Assembly: GCA_030754885.1 (NCBI GenBank)
Contig: JASLZL010000119.1
Span: forward strand, 1-47,307
DNA length: 47,307 bases
DNA from: Rhodospirillales bacterium
GTDB lineage: Bacteria > Pseudomonadota > Alphaproteobacteria > Rhodospirillales > JASLLZ01
Direction: 5' to 3'
Below, one piece after another: positions 9,471 through 18,470 of the stretch. The notes beneath the pieces are model-generated. The model did not search any database, was not told where the DNA came from, and saw only the letters and a list, made by a program, of their open reading frames with translations. How positions within the stretch are numbered: position 1 is the stretch's first letter; each line of letters begins with the position of its first letter. Both the position numbers and the translations under genes were made by a program.

Positions 9471-10109
9471 GTGAAAGCGAAAAAACCAATCACCCTCATT
9501 GACTCCGACAAGACCGGCCGCCCCAGCCGGGCGGAGGCCGAGGCGGCCGTACGCACCTTAATCAGTTGGGCCGGCGACGACCCCGACCGCGAGGGACTGC
9601 GCGAGACGCCGGCCAGGGTCACACGTTCATACGAGGAGTTTTTTAACGGCTACGCCCAGGACCCGGTGGACCTATTGGCACGCACCTTCGAGGAGACCGA
9701 CGGCTACGACGAAATGGTGGTTCTGCGCGACATTCGCTTCGAATCCCACTGCGAGCACCATATCGCGCCCATCCTGGGCAAGGTGCACGTGGCCTACTTG
9801 CCCGACCGCCGGGTGGTCGGCATCAGCAAGCTGGCGCGGGTTGTCGAGGTCTATGCGCGGCGCCTGCAAATCCAAGAGAAAATGACGGCGCAGATCGCCA
9901 ATACAATCGACGAGGTCCTGCAGCCCCAGGGGACGGCCGTGGTCATCGAGGCGGCACACCAGTGCATGACCACACGCGGCGTCCACAAGCCGGGTGTCGT
10001 CATGGTCACCAGCCGCATGCTGGGTGCCTTTCGCGACAACCCCCCGACGCGGCGCGAATTTCTGGAACTTATCGGCAATCCAACCAACACCGGCGGCAAC
10101 TTCACCTGA
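9471..10109 (+). CDS. folE: GTP cyclohydrolase I
   Basis: 212 residues. Converts GTP to 7,8-dihydroneopterin triphosphate, the entry to tetrahydrofolate and related pterins. The zinc and catalytic motif [20 protein letters not shown] and the C-terminal [11 protein letters not shown] segment with the zinc Cys are present. The GTG start is preceded closely by AAGGA. The N-terminal extension (about 20 residues before [13 protein letters not shown]) is typical. The gene lies after apaG and before trkH and is probably transcribed on its own or with apaG; no other folate gene is nearby. Confidence 0.95.
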   Translation: MKAKKPITLIDSDKTGRPSRAEAEAAVRTLISWAGDDPDREGLRETPARVTRSYEEFFNGYAQDPVDLLARTFEETDGYDEMVVLRDIRFESHCEHHIAPILGKVHVAYLPDRRVVGISKLARVVEVYARRLQIQEKMTAQIANTIDEVLQPQGTAVVIEAAHQCMTTRGVHKPGVVMVTSRMLGAFRDNPPTRREFLELIGNPTNTGGNFT

Positions 10110-10210
10110 GCGCCCGCCTCTTGACCCGATCCCGGCAAAAGGCTTGAGTGAGGCGAAACGCCCCGTCCCGCGCCGGGGAGGGGAAGTGGCTTGGCCGGAG
10201 CGAACGCCCA

Positions 10211-11659
10211 GTGAACGATCTACGCCCTATCGTCTTGGTAATCGGGATGCTGTTGACGATCCTAGCCGTCGGCATGTGCGTGCCGGCCGCCGTGGATGCT
10301 TACGTCGGCAACCCCGACTGGCAGGTATTTGCCACCGCCGCCGGCGTGACCAGTTTTATCGGTGTCACCATGACCCTTACCAGTCGCGCCGAAGACACCC
10401 GGTTCACCGTTCGCCAAGCCTTCCTGTTGACGACGCTTAGCTGGCTTGTACTAACCATGTTCGCGGCCCTGCCGTTTACATTTTCGGTGCTCAACCTGAG
10501 TTATACCGACGCCTTTTTCGAGGCCATGTCGGGGATCACAACCACCGGCTCGACGGTGATCACCGGTCTCGACACGGCGCCGCCGGGGATCTTGCTATGG
10601 CGGGCCATCTTGCAGTGGTTGGGCGGCATCGGCATCATCATCATGGCGATTGCCGTGATGCCCATGTTGCGGGTTGGCGGCATGCAGATGTTCCGTGTTG
10701 AGGCCTTCGAGACCGAAGGCAAGGCCCTGCCCAGGGCGGCCCATATTTCGGCGGTCCTAACCCTCATCTACGTGGTGTTGACCATGATCTGGGCGATCGC
10801 GCTGTGGCTGGCCGGGTTGGGCGGGTTCGATGCCGTGGCCCATGCAATGACGACCATTGCGACCGGCGGCTTTTCCACCCACGACAAGTCCATCGGCGCT
10901 TTCGACAGCGCCCTCGTCGACGCCATCGTGACCTTCGGCATTGTCGTCGGAGCCCTGCCGTTCTTGCTCTATTTCAAGGCCATTCAGGGTGACGTGCGGT
11001 CTCTGGCCCGGGACAGCCAGGTGCGGGGATTTTTCGCCATCGTGTCGGTGATCGTTCTGGTCAGCGCCGGTTGGCTGTGGTTGAACAACGAAGTGGCGCC
11101 GTTGCAGGCCCTGCGCTTCGCGTCGTTCAACGTGCTCTCCATTATCACCGGGACGGGATATTCAACCTCCCAGTTCGACGCCTGGGGCAGTTTTGCCATG
11201 CCCGTCTTTCTTTTCATCATGGTCATCGGCGGCTGTGCCGGCTCGACCACCTGCGGCATCAAGATTTTTCGCTTCCAGGTCCTCTACTCCGCCGCCCGTA
11301 GCCAGTTACACCACCTTTTACAGCCCAACGGCATCTTCATCCCCTATTACAACCGCCGCCCAGTACCCGAAGAAGTCATCACCTCGGTGCTCGGGTTCTT
11401 CTTTCTTTACGGCGTGTCCCTGGCCCTGCTGGCGGTGGCGCTCGGTCTATTGGGGCTCGATTTCGTCACCGCCGTCTCGGGCGCGACCACCGCCATCTCC
11501 AACGTCGGTCCGGGGCTGGGGCCGGTGATCGGTCCGTCCGGCACCTTCCAGACCCTTCCCGATTCCGCCAAATGGCTGTTGTCGGGGGGAATGCTGTTGG
11601 GACGGTTGGAGCTGTTTACCGTCTTCGTCCTATTCACCCGGTCGTTCTGGCGCGGTTGA
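10211..11659 (+). CDS. trkH: Trk potassium uptake protein TrkH
   Basis: Inner-membrane K+ channel-like subunit, 482 residues from the GTG at MNDLRPIVLVIG. A longer frame upstream adds 21 hydrophilic residues of doubtful reality; GGAG lies ten bases before the chosen GTG. All four pore loops with filter glycines are visible: GITTTGSTVI, TIATGGFST, IITGTGYST and AISNVGPGLG. Gating depends on a cytoplasmic TrkA subunit, which is not encoded in this window. The stop codon is followed 17 bases later by a complete long palindrome, and the next gene converges from the other strand. Confidence 0.94.
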   Translation: MNDLRPIVLVIGMLLTILAVGMCVPAAVDAYVGNPDWQVFATAAGVTSFIGVTMTLTSRAEDTRFTVRQAFLLTTLSWLVLTMFAALPFTFSVLNLSYTDAFFEAMSGITTTGSTVITGLDTAPPGILLWRAILQWLGGIGIIIMAIAVMPMLRVGGMQMFRVEAFETEGKALPRAAHISAVLTLIYVVLTMIWAIALWLAGLGGFDAVAHAMTTIATGGFSTHDKSIGAFDSALVDAIVTFGIVVGALPFLLYFKAIQGDVRSLARDSQVRGFFAIVSVIVLVSAGWLWLNNEVAPLQALRFASFNVLSIITGTGYSTSQFDAWGSFAMPVFLFIMVIGGCAGSTTCGIKIFRFQVLYSAARSQLHHLLQPNGIFIPYYNRRPVPEEVITSVLGFFFLYGVSLALLAVALGLLGLDFVTAVSGATTAISNVGPGLGPVIGPSGTFQTLPDSAKWLLSGGMLLGRLELFTVFVLFTRSFWRG

Positions 11660-11675
11660 GCGGTGTCCTTTTATG

Positions 11676-11757
11676 CGGCACCAGCCCACACCCCCACCCG
11701 GCCACCCAATGCCATTGTATGCCGTGGGTGGCCGGGTGGGGGTGTGGGCTGGTGCCG
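11676..11757. repeat. Complete CGGCACC palindrome, copy 1 (33-bp perfect arms)
   Basis: Positions 11676-11708 and 11725-11757 are perfect reverse complements, with a 16-base loop reading ATGCCATTGTATGCCG. The element fills the gap between convergent trkH and a DapA-like gene (17 and 11 bases from their stop codons). It could act as a bidirectional terminator or as a mobile palindromic repeat. Copy 2 lies near 18471. Confidence 0.93.
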
Positions 11758-11767
11758 AATATGATTT

Positions 11768-12685
11768 TCAAGAGGTGGCGCCTTCGGCCGCCGCGCCGTC
11801 GATGGCGCCGTAGCGCACCAAAAGATCGCGTACCGCCGCTTCCTCGGCCGGCGTCAGGGCCGGCACCGGCTCGCGCAGGTGGCCTCCGGGCAGGCCCAGC
11901 ATGTTGAAGGCCGCCTTGTAGGCCGCCGGAATGGTGCCGGTAGTATTGATGACCCGGCTCACGTCGAAAATTTTCCGTTGCAGGGCGCGGCGGTCGGCGG
12001 GTGTCATGTCCGCGAAGGCGAACATGCGATCGGCGTCGGCGAAGAGATCCATGCCGGTGCCGATGGTGCCGCCGGCTCCCATCAGCATGGCCGGCATGAA
12101 GGCCGGGCCGCTGACCAGCACCGCCATGCGGTCGTGGAAGCGGAGCACGTTCTCCAATTGGTGCCCGGCGTCGTGGTTGGTGTCCTTCAGCGCTTCCACT
12201 TCGGCGACGCCGCAGATGGACTCGAGCACGTCGGGCGTGATCGAGACGTTGGTCCGGTTAGGCGAGTTGTAGGCCATCATGGGCAGGGGCACTGCCTTGG
12301 CCACCACCTCGAAACGGCGCACGATGGCGGCGGCGGGCGCGTCGGCCCAACTGTGGACGTAGAACGGCGGCTTGACGCACAGGCCATAAGCACCGGCGTC
12401 GGCGGCGGCCCGGGCGCGCTCGATGGTCTCGCGTTCGGTGATCGCCCAGGCGCTCACGTAGACGGGCTTGCCCTGGGCCGCGTCCATGGCGAGCCGGGTC
12501 ATTTCGGCGATCTCGTCGAGTGACAGCGACCAAGCCTCGGCGTTGTCGCCAGCGATCAAAAGGCCCTTAGCCCCGTTGTCGACGAAGTAGCGAAGAAGCT
12601 CGGCAAACGCGTCGGGCATGAAGTCGCCCTTGGCCGAGAACGGCGCCACGGGCGCCGGGTAGCGGCCGACGGGAATCCTGTTCAT
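11768..12685 (-). CDS. DapA-family aldolase/lyase (DHDPS-like), paralogue 1
   Basis: 305-residue TIM-barrel protein of the DHDPS/N-acetylneuraminate lyase family. The start at MNRIPVGRYPAP is chosen for CTGAAGGAGATATCGTC upstream; the longer frame is not protein-like. The Schiff-base Lys is in VEALKDTN and the catalytic Tyr in MAYNSPNRTN. The GTTGE motif of true dihydrodipicolinate synthase is replaced by LIAGDNAEAWSL, so lysine biosynthesis is unlikely and a catabolic keto-acid aldolase or dehydratase is more plausible. The second paralogue at 22067 has the same change. This is the last gene of a minus-strand run, 44 bases after the serine hydrolase. Confidence 0.88.
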   Translation of the reverse strand: MNRIPVGRYPAPVAPFSAKGDFMPDAFAELLRYFVDNGAKGLLIAGDNAEAWSLSLDEIAEMTRLAMDAAQGKPVYVSAWAITERETIERARAAADAGAYGLCVKPPFYVHSWADAPAAAIVRRFEVVAKAVPLPMMAYNSPNRTNVSITPDVLESICGVAEVEALKDTNHDAGHQLENVLRFHDRMAVLVSGPAFMPAMLMGAGGTIGTGMDLFADADRMFAFADMTPADRRALQRKIFDVSRVINTTGTIPAAYKAAFNMLGLPGGHLREPVPALTPAEEAAVRDLLVRYGAIDGAAAEGATS

Positions 12686-12729
12686 GACGATATCTCCTTC
12701 AGGGTTTCGCTGCGAACGATCATGCGCAA

Positions 12730-13842
12730 TCAGGCCAGCGCCTCGATGATGTGGGTGACCAACCCGCCGACCGCGTCTTTGTCGATCCAGCGTGCAACGA
12801 TAACCAGATCGTGGTCCGGGTCGATACAAATAAGGTGGTTGCCGGCGCCGGACGCGCTATAGGTTGCCTCGGGCGCCGCCGGCCACATCTGGTGGCCCGT
12901 ATTGAGCCACCACAGGTAGCCGTATCCGGCGTTGACCGAAGAGGGGGTACGCAAGGCATCGACCCAGCCCTCGGGCAAGAGCCGCTGGCCGTCCCACACC
13001 CCGTCCCGATGCACAAAAAGGCCGAAGCGGGCGTGGTCGAATGTGTTGATTTGTATGCCGCCGCCCCAATGAGTGCCGCCCGGTACCGATTGCATGCGCT
13101 CACCGTCGATCTCGACGAAGGAATTGCGGTATCCGTGCCAGATCCAGTTTCCGGACGCCCCGATCGGATCCATGACCCTGTGCTTGAGTATCTCGGGCAG
13201 AGGACGGCGGAAGACGTGAAGCAGGGCCAGGGATAGGACGTTGACGCGAACGTCGTTGTATTCCCAGTAGGTGCCGGGCGCCCGTAGATCGCGATGTTCG
13301 CCCTTGCGGCTGTTGTCGGAGCCCTCTCCGACCTGGCGATGGCGGTCGACCAAGTCCGGTTTGTCCCAAAGTGTGCCTTCCCATTCGCTGGTCTGGGTAA
13401 GGAGGTGGCGCCACGTGATGGCCCGGTTGTGCTCGGGCGCAAAGGTCTCCCCGGGGACGCTATCGCCGACCGCCTCGTCGATGTCGCCGATCAACCCGTC
13501 GCCGATGGCCAGGCCGGCAAGGATGGCGAGATAGCTCTTGGCGATGCTGAAGGTCATGTCGACGCGCCCGACGTCGCCCCATCGGCCAACCATGCGCCCA
13601 CCCTTAAGCACGAGCCCACTGGCACCGCCGCGCGGTTTGAACGGTCCCAGGGCTTCGTCCCAGGGCGGTTTTTCGAATTGGCTCAGGCCGGGAACGTTGC
13701 CGGCTTTCTCAAGATCACGGGGCCACGAAGTTTCATGGGCCTCGGCAAATGCCAGGGCGGCGGCCAGGCGTTCCTCATTGAACCCGGCCACGGCAGCCTC
13801 GGCATGCTCCCATGCCTCATCGGTCGTCGGAAAGTAAATCAT
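12730..13842 (-). CDS. Serine hydrolase, beta-lactamase class C fold
   Basis: 370 residues from ATG at MIYFPTTDEAWE; a TTG five codons upstream is possible. The SxxK nucleophile motif is FSIAKSY, the second motif is probably EYNDVR (Y-N-D in place of YSN), and the C-terminal GAGNHLICIDP segment corresponds to the KTG strand. There is no signal peptide, so it is probably a cytoplasmic esterase, amidase or peptidase and not a resistance enzyme. It sits between the HIT gene (53 bases upstream) and the DapA-like gene (44 bases downstream) and is probably cotranscribed with both. The natural substrate is unknown. Confidence 0.88.
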   Translation of the reverse strand: MIYFPTTDEAWEHAEAAVAGFNEERLAAALAFAEAHETSWPRDLEKAGNVPGLSQFEKPPWDEALGPFKPRGGASGLVLKGGRMVGRWGDVGRVDMTFSIAKSYLAILAGLAIGDGLIGDIDEAVGDSVPGETFAPEHNRAITWRHLLTQTSEWEGTLWDKPDLVDRHRQVGEGSDNSRKGEHRDLRAPGTYWEYNDVRVNVLSLALLHVFRRPLPEILKHRVMDPIGASGNWIWHGYRNSFVEIDGERMQSVPGGTHWGGGIQINTFDHARFGLFVHRDGVWDGQRLLPEGWVDALRTPSSVNAGYGYLWWLNTGHQMWPAAPEATYSASGAGNHLICIDPDHDLVIVARWIDKDAVGGLVTHIIEALA

Positions 13843-13895
13843 GGTGCTTGCCCCCAATGATTGAAATCCGAGCTAACAGAACGCACCCGTAGCGA

Positions 13896-14330
13896 TTACC
13901 GCGGCCAATTGTCCTTCAACATATTATGGATGATCGTTTTTTGGTCGTCCGTGAGGTCCGCGGCAGCCTCCATATTGGGGGGTTTGGTCCATGTTGGGTC
14001 GGGAATTTCCGCTCCCCCGACTTCGACACTCTGGGAATAGCGCGGAATGACATGAAAATGCACATGGGGATCGTTCATCATGAACGCGAGATAGTTGAAT
14101 TTTTCAGGGCTGAAAGCCGCGCCAACGGCCGCTTCGATCTTTGACGCGACTGTTGGGAGTTCGGCTCCGGCCTCAGGCGAGATATTTCCGAGCCCCGTGC
14201 CGTCTTCTTTGCAAACCAAGACGAGACAACCGGCTGTAAGCTGCCTCGGCCGCAATAATGCGCACCAATATGTAGTTTCACCGACCACGCTGTCTGGATA
14301 ACCGAATTTCAACATGGTTTGGTTAGCCAT
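13896..14330 (-). CDS. HIT-family nucleotide hydrolase/transferase
   Basis: 144-residue histidine-triad protein. The triad motif HVHFHVIPRYS lies near residues 107-117. HIT enzymes cleave dinucleoside polyphosphates or aminoacyl- and lipid-linked nucleotides. The segment before the triad (FNYLAFMMNDPHVHFHVIP) resembles diadenosine tetraphosphate hydrolases. GGAAGAGGCC precedes the ATG. The gene starts 12 bases after the stop of the PLP lyase-like gene and is followed 53 bases later by the serine hydrolase, so it is in the middle of an operon-like series. The reason for that pairing is not clear. Confidence 0.9.
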   Translation of the reverse strand: MANQTMLKFGYPDSVVGETTYWCALLRPRQLTAGCLVLVCKEDGTGLGNISPEAGAELPTVASKIEAAVGAAFSPEKFNYLAFMMNDPHVHFHVIPRYSQSVEVGGAEIPDPTWTKPPNMEAAADLTDDQKTIIHNMLKDNWPR

Positions 14331-14342
14331 GGCCTCTTCCCC

Positions 14343-15590
14343 CTAATACGTCGAACGCACGGCACGCCGCCGCTTGCCCTTGCCGGCTTTTTTGGCTTTG
14401 GTCACCGATCGGGATAGGTCGTCGAGGTATTCGCCGACTACGGCCTCGTGGGGCAGGGACAGGCCGATCATGATGCCTCGTGGATTGACTTGGCTGCCGA
14501 CGAACCATTTGCGGCGCTGCATCTCATCGGCGACGTCCCCCATGTCGAACGCGTCGGAGCCGTAAGACACGATCAGCAGCTCGGGCTCGCCCCGGATATA
14601 GAGGCCGTCGATGGCTTTAATGCCGTTGATGTAGCGCTGGCGCATGCGCATGAGCCGCTTGTTGAGCTTGAGATAGCCCTCCTCGCCAAGATGGTTCATG
14701 ACCGCCCAGGCCGCCGAGATGGAGCCGCCGGGCCGCGTGCTGGCGACGTTGGGGCATTCGAACCGGCCTTGGGGCCAGTCCTTGAAGTCGAAGGGCTGGT
14801 ACTTGGCCAGGCTTGGATTGCGGTAGAACACGGTCGACGTACCCTTGGCGCAGAACCCGTACTTGTGCAAATCCGCCGACATCGAGCACACGCCCGGCAC
14901 CGCAAAGTCGAAATCGGGAACCGGGTAGCCGAGTTTTTTGACAAACGGCGCCGTATAGCCGCCGACGCAGGCATCGACGTGCAGCCACAGGCTGTGGCGT
15001 TTGGCCACGCGGCCCAGGTCGCGGATCGGATCGACGACGCCGAAGGGAAAGCACACCGCCGAGCCGACCAATGCGATGGTGTTGCGCGTGATGGCCTTTT
15101 CCATCGCCGCCGCGTCGGCCCGATAGTCGGCGCCGACCGCCACCCGCTTGATCGTCAGGCCCAGATAATCGGCGGCCCGGTTGAAGGTCGGGTGACCGGA
15201 ATAGGGGATCACCACTTCCGGGCGCCGGGCGCCGGGACGCTTGACGCGCGCCCAGTCGCGGGCCGCCTTCAAGGCGACGAAGATGCTCTCTGATCCGCCC
15301 GACGTGATGTGGCCCACCGCCTTTGGGGCGTGCAGCAGCCCGGCGCCGAAGTCGATGACCTCGTCTTCCATGATCTTGAGGCTCATGAAGGTGCGCCCGA
15401 CGCCGCCGCCGTTTTCTTGCATGAACATGGTGTAGGCGCGCTTTTGGATTTCGAACAGCCCGTCGCCGCCGTACCACACGTGGAAGGAATGGCGTCCGCG
15501 CCGCCAGTCCATGTCGCCCTTACGCATATGCCCCATGCGTTTTTCAAGATCGCGCCAACCACGGCCTTTCTTGGGTAGTGTCTTTCGCAT
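14343..15590 (-). CDS. PLP-dependent lyase/decarboxylase, sphingosine-1-phosphate-lyase-like
   Basis: 415 residues of the group II decarboxylase superfamily. The PLP lysine motif SADLHKYGFCAKGTS closely resembles sphingosine-1-phosphate lyase (S-D-T-HKYG-x-APKG-S/T-S) and is less like glutamate decarboxylase. Upstream LHVDACVGGYTAPF holds the Asp that contacts the pyridine nitrogen, and TSGGSESIFVALKAARD the phosphate site. The C-terminus is Lys/Arg-rich. The start is uncertain among three nearby ATGs; the last (MRKTLPKK) is given. It has no membrane anchor, unlike eukaryotic S1P lyase. Cleavage of a phosphorylated amino alcohol or an amino-acid decarboxylation are both possible. Confidence 0.85.
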   Translation of the reverse strand: MRKTLPKKGRGWRDLEKRMGHMRKGDMDWRRGRHSFHVWYGGDGLFEIQKRAYTMFMQENGGGVGRTFMSLKIMEDEVIDFGAGLLHAPKAVGHITSGGSESIFVALKAARDWARVKRPGARRPEVVIPYSGHPTFNRAADYLGLTIKRVAVGADYRADAAAMEKAITRNTIALVGSAVCFPFGVVDPIRDLGRVAKRHSLWLHVDACVGGYTAPFVKKLGYPVPDFDFAVPGVCSMSADLHKYGFCAKGTSTVFYRNPSLAKYQPFDFKDWPQGRFECPNVASTRPGGSISAAWAVMNHLGEEGYLKLNKRLMRMRQRYINGIKAIDGLYIRGEPELLIVSYGSDAFDMGDVADEMQRRKWFVGSQVNPRGIMIGLSLPHEAVVGEYLDDLSRSVTKAKKAGKGKRRRAVRSTY

Positions 15591-15806
15591 GATCATCACC
15601 CTATTCCAATAAATCACTGCTCCTTGGTATTAGCACGGAACGTCACCCTACCACCACGCATCGGCGAACGGTTGGGTTCCCAACGGTTAGAGCGGCGGAA
15701 TACAATCCATGGGCGCCAATATTCGTTGCCGCTCTGCGCCACGTCGGCGAGCCTCAGTCCGCCGACGTATGGTAAGAGGAACCGGACTGGCTCCTTAAAT
15801 CGCCCG

Positions 15807-16856
15807 TCAGGCGGGAAAGGCGATGCCGTGCTCGGCGCCCAGGCGGCTGAGATTGGCGATGACGCCGGGGGCCAGGGGAATGCCACTTTCACGCCGCTCG
15901 GCAGCCAGGTGCGCGCCGCGCTCCCCGGGCACCCGAACGGCATCGAAGCCGGCCGACGGCTCAAGGGCGTGGACACGGTCGATCAGGGTATCCATGCGCG
16001 TCTTGAACGCATCCAAGGGCATGAAGGCCTCCACCTTGAAGGCCATGAAAAAGGCGCCGCAGCCGGCCTCGCGCTCGGCATTATTGACGAAGCTCACCAC
16101 GGTGCCGGCGAACTCGGCGCCCGGAAGGACACCGGCCAGGATGTCGACGAGCATGGAGATGGCCGAACCCTTGGCGCCGCCGAAAGGCAGCGCCACGCCC
16201 TCGATGGCTGCCTTGGCGTCGGTGGTCGGCCGGCCGTCGCGGTCGATCGCCCAGCCTTCGGGAATGGGCTGGCCGTTTTCCATGGCTTCGCGGATCTTGC
16301 GCCGTGCCGCCGTGCTGGTCGCCATGTCCATGACGAAGGGAGGATTGCGTCCGGCGGGAATGGCGATGGCCAGCGGATTGGTGCCCAGCAGTCCTTGGCG
16401 GGCGCCCCAGGGTGCCACGTTGGGCGCCGCGTTGCCCATGGCGATGCCGATGCAGTCCTCGTCCAGTGCGATCACAGGATAGACGCAGGCGGCGCCAAAA
16501 TGGTTGGAACGGCGGACAGCGGCGATCCCGATGCCGATCTCCCGAGCGGCCTCTATTGCCGCTTCCATGGCGTGGCTGGCGACCACGTGGCCCATGCCGT
16601 TGTCGCCGTCGACCATCGCGACCCAGGGCATGCGGCGCTCAATGCGGATGTCCGGTTTGGCTTTGATGCGCCCCTCGGCAAGGCACGAGGCGTAGGAAGG
16701 AATGCAGCCGACACCATGGGTGTCAAAGCCGCGAAAGTGGGCCTCCAGAAGACAATGGGCCTGGATATCGGCATCGTCGGGCGGTAACCCCAGGGCTGCA
16801 AAAAGGTCAATTACGAACCGCCTCAACGGATCAACGGCGACGATGGCATCAGGCAT
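15807..16856 (-). CDS. Malate/L-lactate/ureidoglycolate dehydrogenase family (LDH2)
   Basis: 349-residue NAD(P)-dependent 2-hydroxyacid or imine dehydrogenase of the LDH2 fold, unrelated to classical LDH. Conserved features are FRGFDTHGVG, VRRSNHFGAACVY, MGNAAPNVAPWG, LGTNPLAIAIPA, FVMDMATS and PFGGAKGSAISMLVD. The start is supported by GGAAGGAACCCG. Members act on malate, sulfolactate, ureidoglycolate, 2,3-diketogulonate or cyclic imino acids, and sequence alone does not separate them here. It is upstream of the lyase-HIT-hydrolase-aldolase run on the same strand, with a 216-base gap, so it may have its own transcript. Confidence 0.9.
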   Translation of the reverse strand: MPDAIVAVDPLRRFVIDLFAALGLPPDDADIQAHCLLEAHFRGFDTHGVGCIPSYASCLAEGRIKAKPDIRIERRMPWVAMVDGDNGMGHVVASHAMEAAIEAAREIGIGIAAVRRSNHFGAACVYPVIALDEDCIGIAMGNAAPNVAPWGARQGLLGTNPLAIAIPAGRNPPFVMDMATSTAARRKIREAMENGQPIPEGWAIDRDGRPTTDAKAAIEGVALPFGGAKGSAISMLVDILAGVLPGAEFAGTVVSFVNNAEREAGCGAFFMAFKVEAFMPLDAFKTRMDTLIDRVHALEPSAGFDAVRVPGERGAHLAAERRESGIPLAPGVIANLSRLGAEHGIAFPA

Positions 16857-16866
16857 CGGGTTCCTT

Positions 16867-16892
16867 CCGGGTGGAGGAGTGGGCTAGCGCCG
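16867..16892 (-). repeat. Half copy of the CGGCACC palindrome
   Basis: Read on the minus strand this is CGGCGCTAGCCCACTCCTCC followed by ACCCGG, a diverged left arm of the palindrome family. It lies 22 bases after the stop codon of the lipoprotein gene and adjoins the ribosome-binding site of the LDH2 gene. Confidence 0.45.
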
Positions 16893-16914
16893 AAACGGTT
16901 CAACATGGAATATT

Positions 16915-17517
16915 TTAGAATAGGAAGCCGCCAAGGTATTGGCGGACGTTTTTCTCCATCTCGGCGTTGAAATCATTCATCAAGGCCTCGGTGAGTTCGA
17001 ACCAGGTCTTGTCGCGTTCGTTAAGCGTCGCACCCTCGGTCAGGGTGCGGGTGCGGGTGACGCGGGCGGCGGAAAAACCCTTGCGGAATCCCCGTTCGTC
17101 GACAATTTCCAAGAGCACCTCGACGCTTGCCTCATAGCGCACGGATTGTTCCTTCTTGAAGGCGCCGGTGAGCCCCTTGTCGATGGTAAGCGGCGTCGCC
17201 GTGCCCCGGGCGTCCTTGATGATGAAGCGCGCGATGCCCCTGCGACCCACGGCCTCAAGGCGGTCCGCCGCCCACCGTTCCAAAGCCGTTCCGGGCGGCG
17301 TCGGAAAGAGGTGTTCGACATTGGGCGCCTTCATCGGTGAGGTGTACTCCGAGACCACCTCCAGCGCCGCTGCGTCCAGGTGCAGGCGGTCGAGATGGCC
17401 ATAGGTGAGCGTGGGAAAGCGCTGCACGGGCGGCGGTGTCTGGCACGCCCCAAGCGCAAGCACCACCAAGACTATTTTGACCCATCGCCTGAACCAAAAG
17501 GATGTCATGGAAGTCAT
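16915..17517 (-). CDS. Predicted lipoprotein, conserved hypothetical
   Basis: 200 residues. A signal peptide with a hydrophobic core (WVKIVLVVLALGAC) ends in a lipobox, so the Cys after LALGA should be lipidated. The mature part contains the recognisable conserved strings HLDAAALEVVSEY, TALERWAADRLEAVG and DKTWFELTEALMNDFNAEMEKNVRQYL, which I associate with an alphaproteobacterial lipoprotein family of unknown function; I cannot assign a role. It follows hslO by about 24 bases on the same strand, so it probably shares the argD-argF-hslO transcript. Two close ATGs (three codons apart) could serve as start. Confidence 0.75.
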   Translation of the reverse strand: MTSMTSFWFRRWVKIVLVVLALGACQTPPPVQRFPTLTYGHLDRLHLDAAALEVVSEYTSPMKAPNVEHLFPTPPGTALERWAADRLEAVGRRGIARFIIKDARGTATPLTIDKGLTGAFKKEQSVRYEASVEVLLEIVDERGFRKGFSAARVTRTRTLTEGATLNERDKTWFELTEALMNDFNAEMEKNVRQYLGGFLF

Positions 17518-17541
17518 TGTGACACGGTGCCGTCTGGCGGT

Positions 17542-18447
17542 TCAAGGCGCGTAGAGCCGCGCGACATCGCCTTCATCGAACGCATAGGGCGCCTTGCAGA
17601 ACTCGCAGGTGACGGTGACCAGGCCGTCTTCGGCCATGGCCTCGACCTCGGCGCGGGGAAAGGAACGCAACGTCGTCGCCACACGCTTGCGCGAGCAACG
17701 GCAGGCGTGGCGCAGGCTGCGCTGGCGAAAAACACGCACGCCTTCCTGGTGGAACAACCGGAAGAGAAGGTCGGCCGGGCTCAGCGTCTCATCCAGCATC
17801 TCGGTCGTCGTCACGCTGCTCATCAGGATCACGGCTTGTTGCCAATATTGATCCTGATCCATGACGGCGCCAGCGTCCGGCGGCAGCCGCTGGATGACCA
17901 GCGCCGACGCTTGCGCCCCGCCGGCGCCGGTTCCGGGCCGGGCGGCAAGCGCGATAGCAGTGTCCAACTGCTCGGACCGGCGAAAGTAATTGCGCGCGCA
18001 ATCGCTGACGGTGTCGCCGGTCAGCTCCGTTATGCCCTGGTAGCGTTCGGTGTCGGTACCCTGATCGACGGTGAAGGCCATGTGCCCGGTGCCCAGAAGG
18101 CGGGGCACCGGCGCGTCCTTGGACTCCATCGCCTGGCCATCTTCATCGACACGGGCGTAACCGCGTAGATCGCCATTACTGGTGACGTTGGCAACCGTCA
18201 TGGTGACGGGGCCGTCGCCCTGGGTCTGCAAGGTGAAGACGCCGTCGTACTTGAGGCCGCTCGCCAGGACCGCCGCCAAGGCCATGATCTCCCCCAAAAG
18301 CGCGGTCACCGGCAATGGGTAATCATGGTTTTCGAACGCCGTATCCAGCGCACCGCCAAGGCGCACCAAGCGGCCGCGCAGGCCAAAGGTTTCTATCTGG
18401 AAGGGTTGGACCAGGTCGCCGAAGGTGGATGTCGCGATGTCCACCAC
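17542..18447 (-). CDS. hslO: Redox-regulated chaperone Hsp33
   Basis: 301 residues. Cytoplasmic holdase activated by oxidation. The C-terminal zinc-binding redox switch is intact: CxC (HACRCS) and CxxC (CEFC) separated by 29 residues, which fits the usual CxC-x(27-32)-CxxC spacing. The N-terminal HSP33 fold is visible (TALLGEIMALAAVLASGLKY, then GYARVD). Translation probably starts at one of two adjacent GTG codons. The gene is downstream of argD-argF with one complete palindrome in the gap, so its expression may be tuned by that hairpin. hslO beside argF is a common alphaproteobacterial arrangement. Confidence 0.94.
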   Translation of the reverse strand: MVDIATSTFGDLVQPFQIETFGLRGRLVRLGGALDTAFENHDYPLPVTALLGEIMALAAVLASGLKYDGVFTLQTQGDGPVTMTVANVTSNGDLRGYARVDEDGQAMESKDAPVPRLLGTGHMAFTVDQGTDTERYQGITELTGDTVSDCARNYFRRSEQLDTAIALAARPGTGAGGAQASALVIQRLPPDAGAVMDQDQYWQQAVILMSSVTTTEMLDETLSPADLLFRLFHQEGVRVFRQRSLRHACRCSRKRVATTLRSFPRAEVEAMAEDGLVTVTCEFCKAPYAFDEGDVARLYAP

Positions 18448-18470
18448 GCTTAGTGCGTTTCATTGTTGTT

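Noticed and set aside
11676-11757. CRISPR or phage attachment site explanation for the long palindrome
   Set aside because: There are no spaced direct repeats, cas genes, integrase or tRNA-end duplication; it is a single inverted repeat.
11879-12523. 214-residue open frame antisense to the DapA-like gene
   Set aside because: His/Gly/Asp-rich shadow translation with no family resemblance.
12730-13842. Beta-lactamase resistance gene
   Set aside because: The fold matches, but there is no signal peptide and the second motif is altered, so a cytoplasmic hydrolase is more likely.
15624-16787. 387-residue open frame antisense to the LDH2-type gene
   Set aside because: Gly/His/Arg-rich shadow sequence; the opposite strand has all family motifs.
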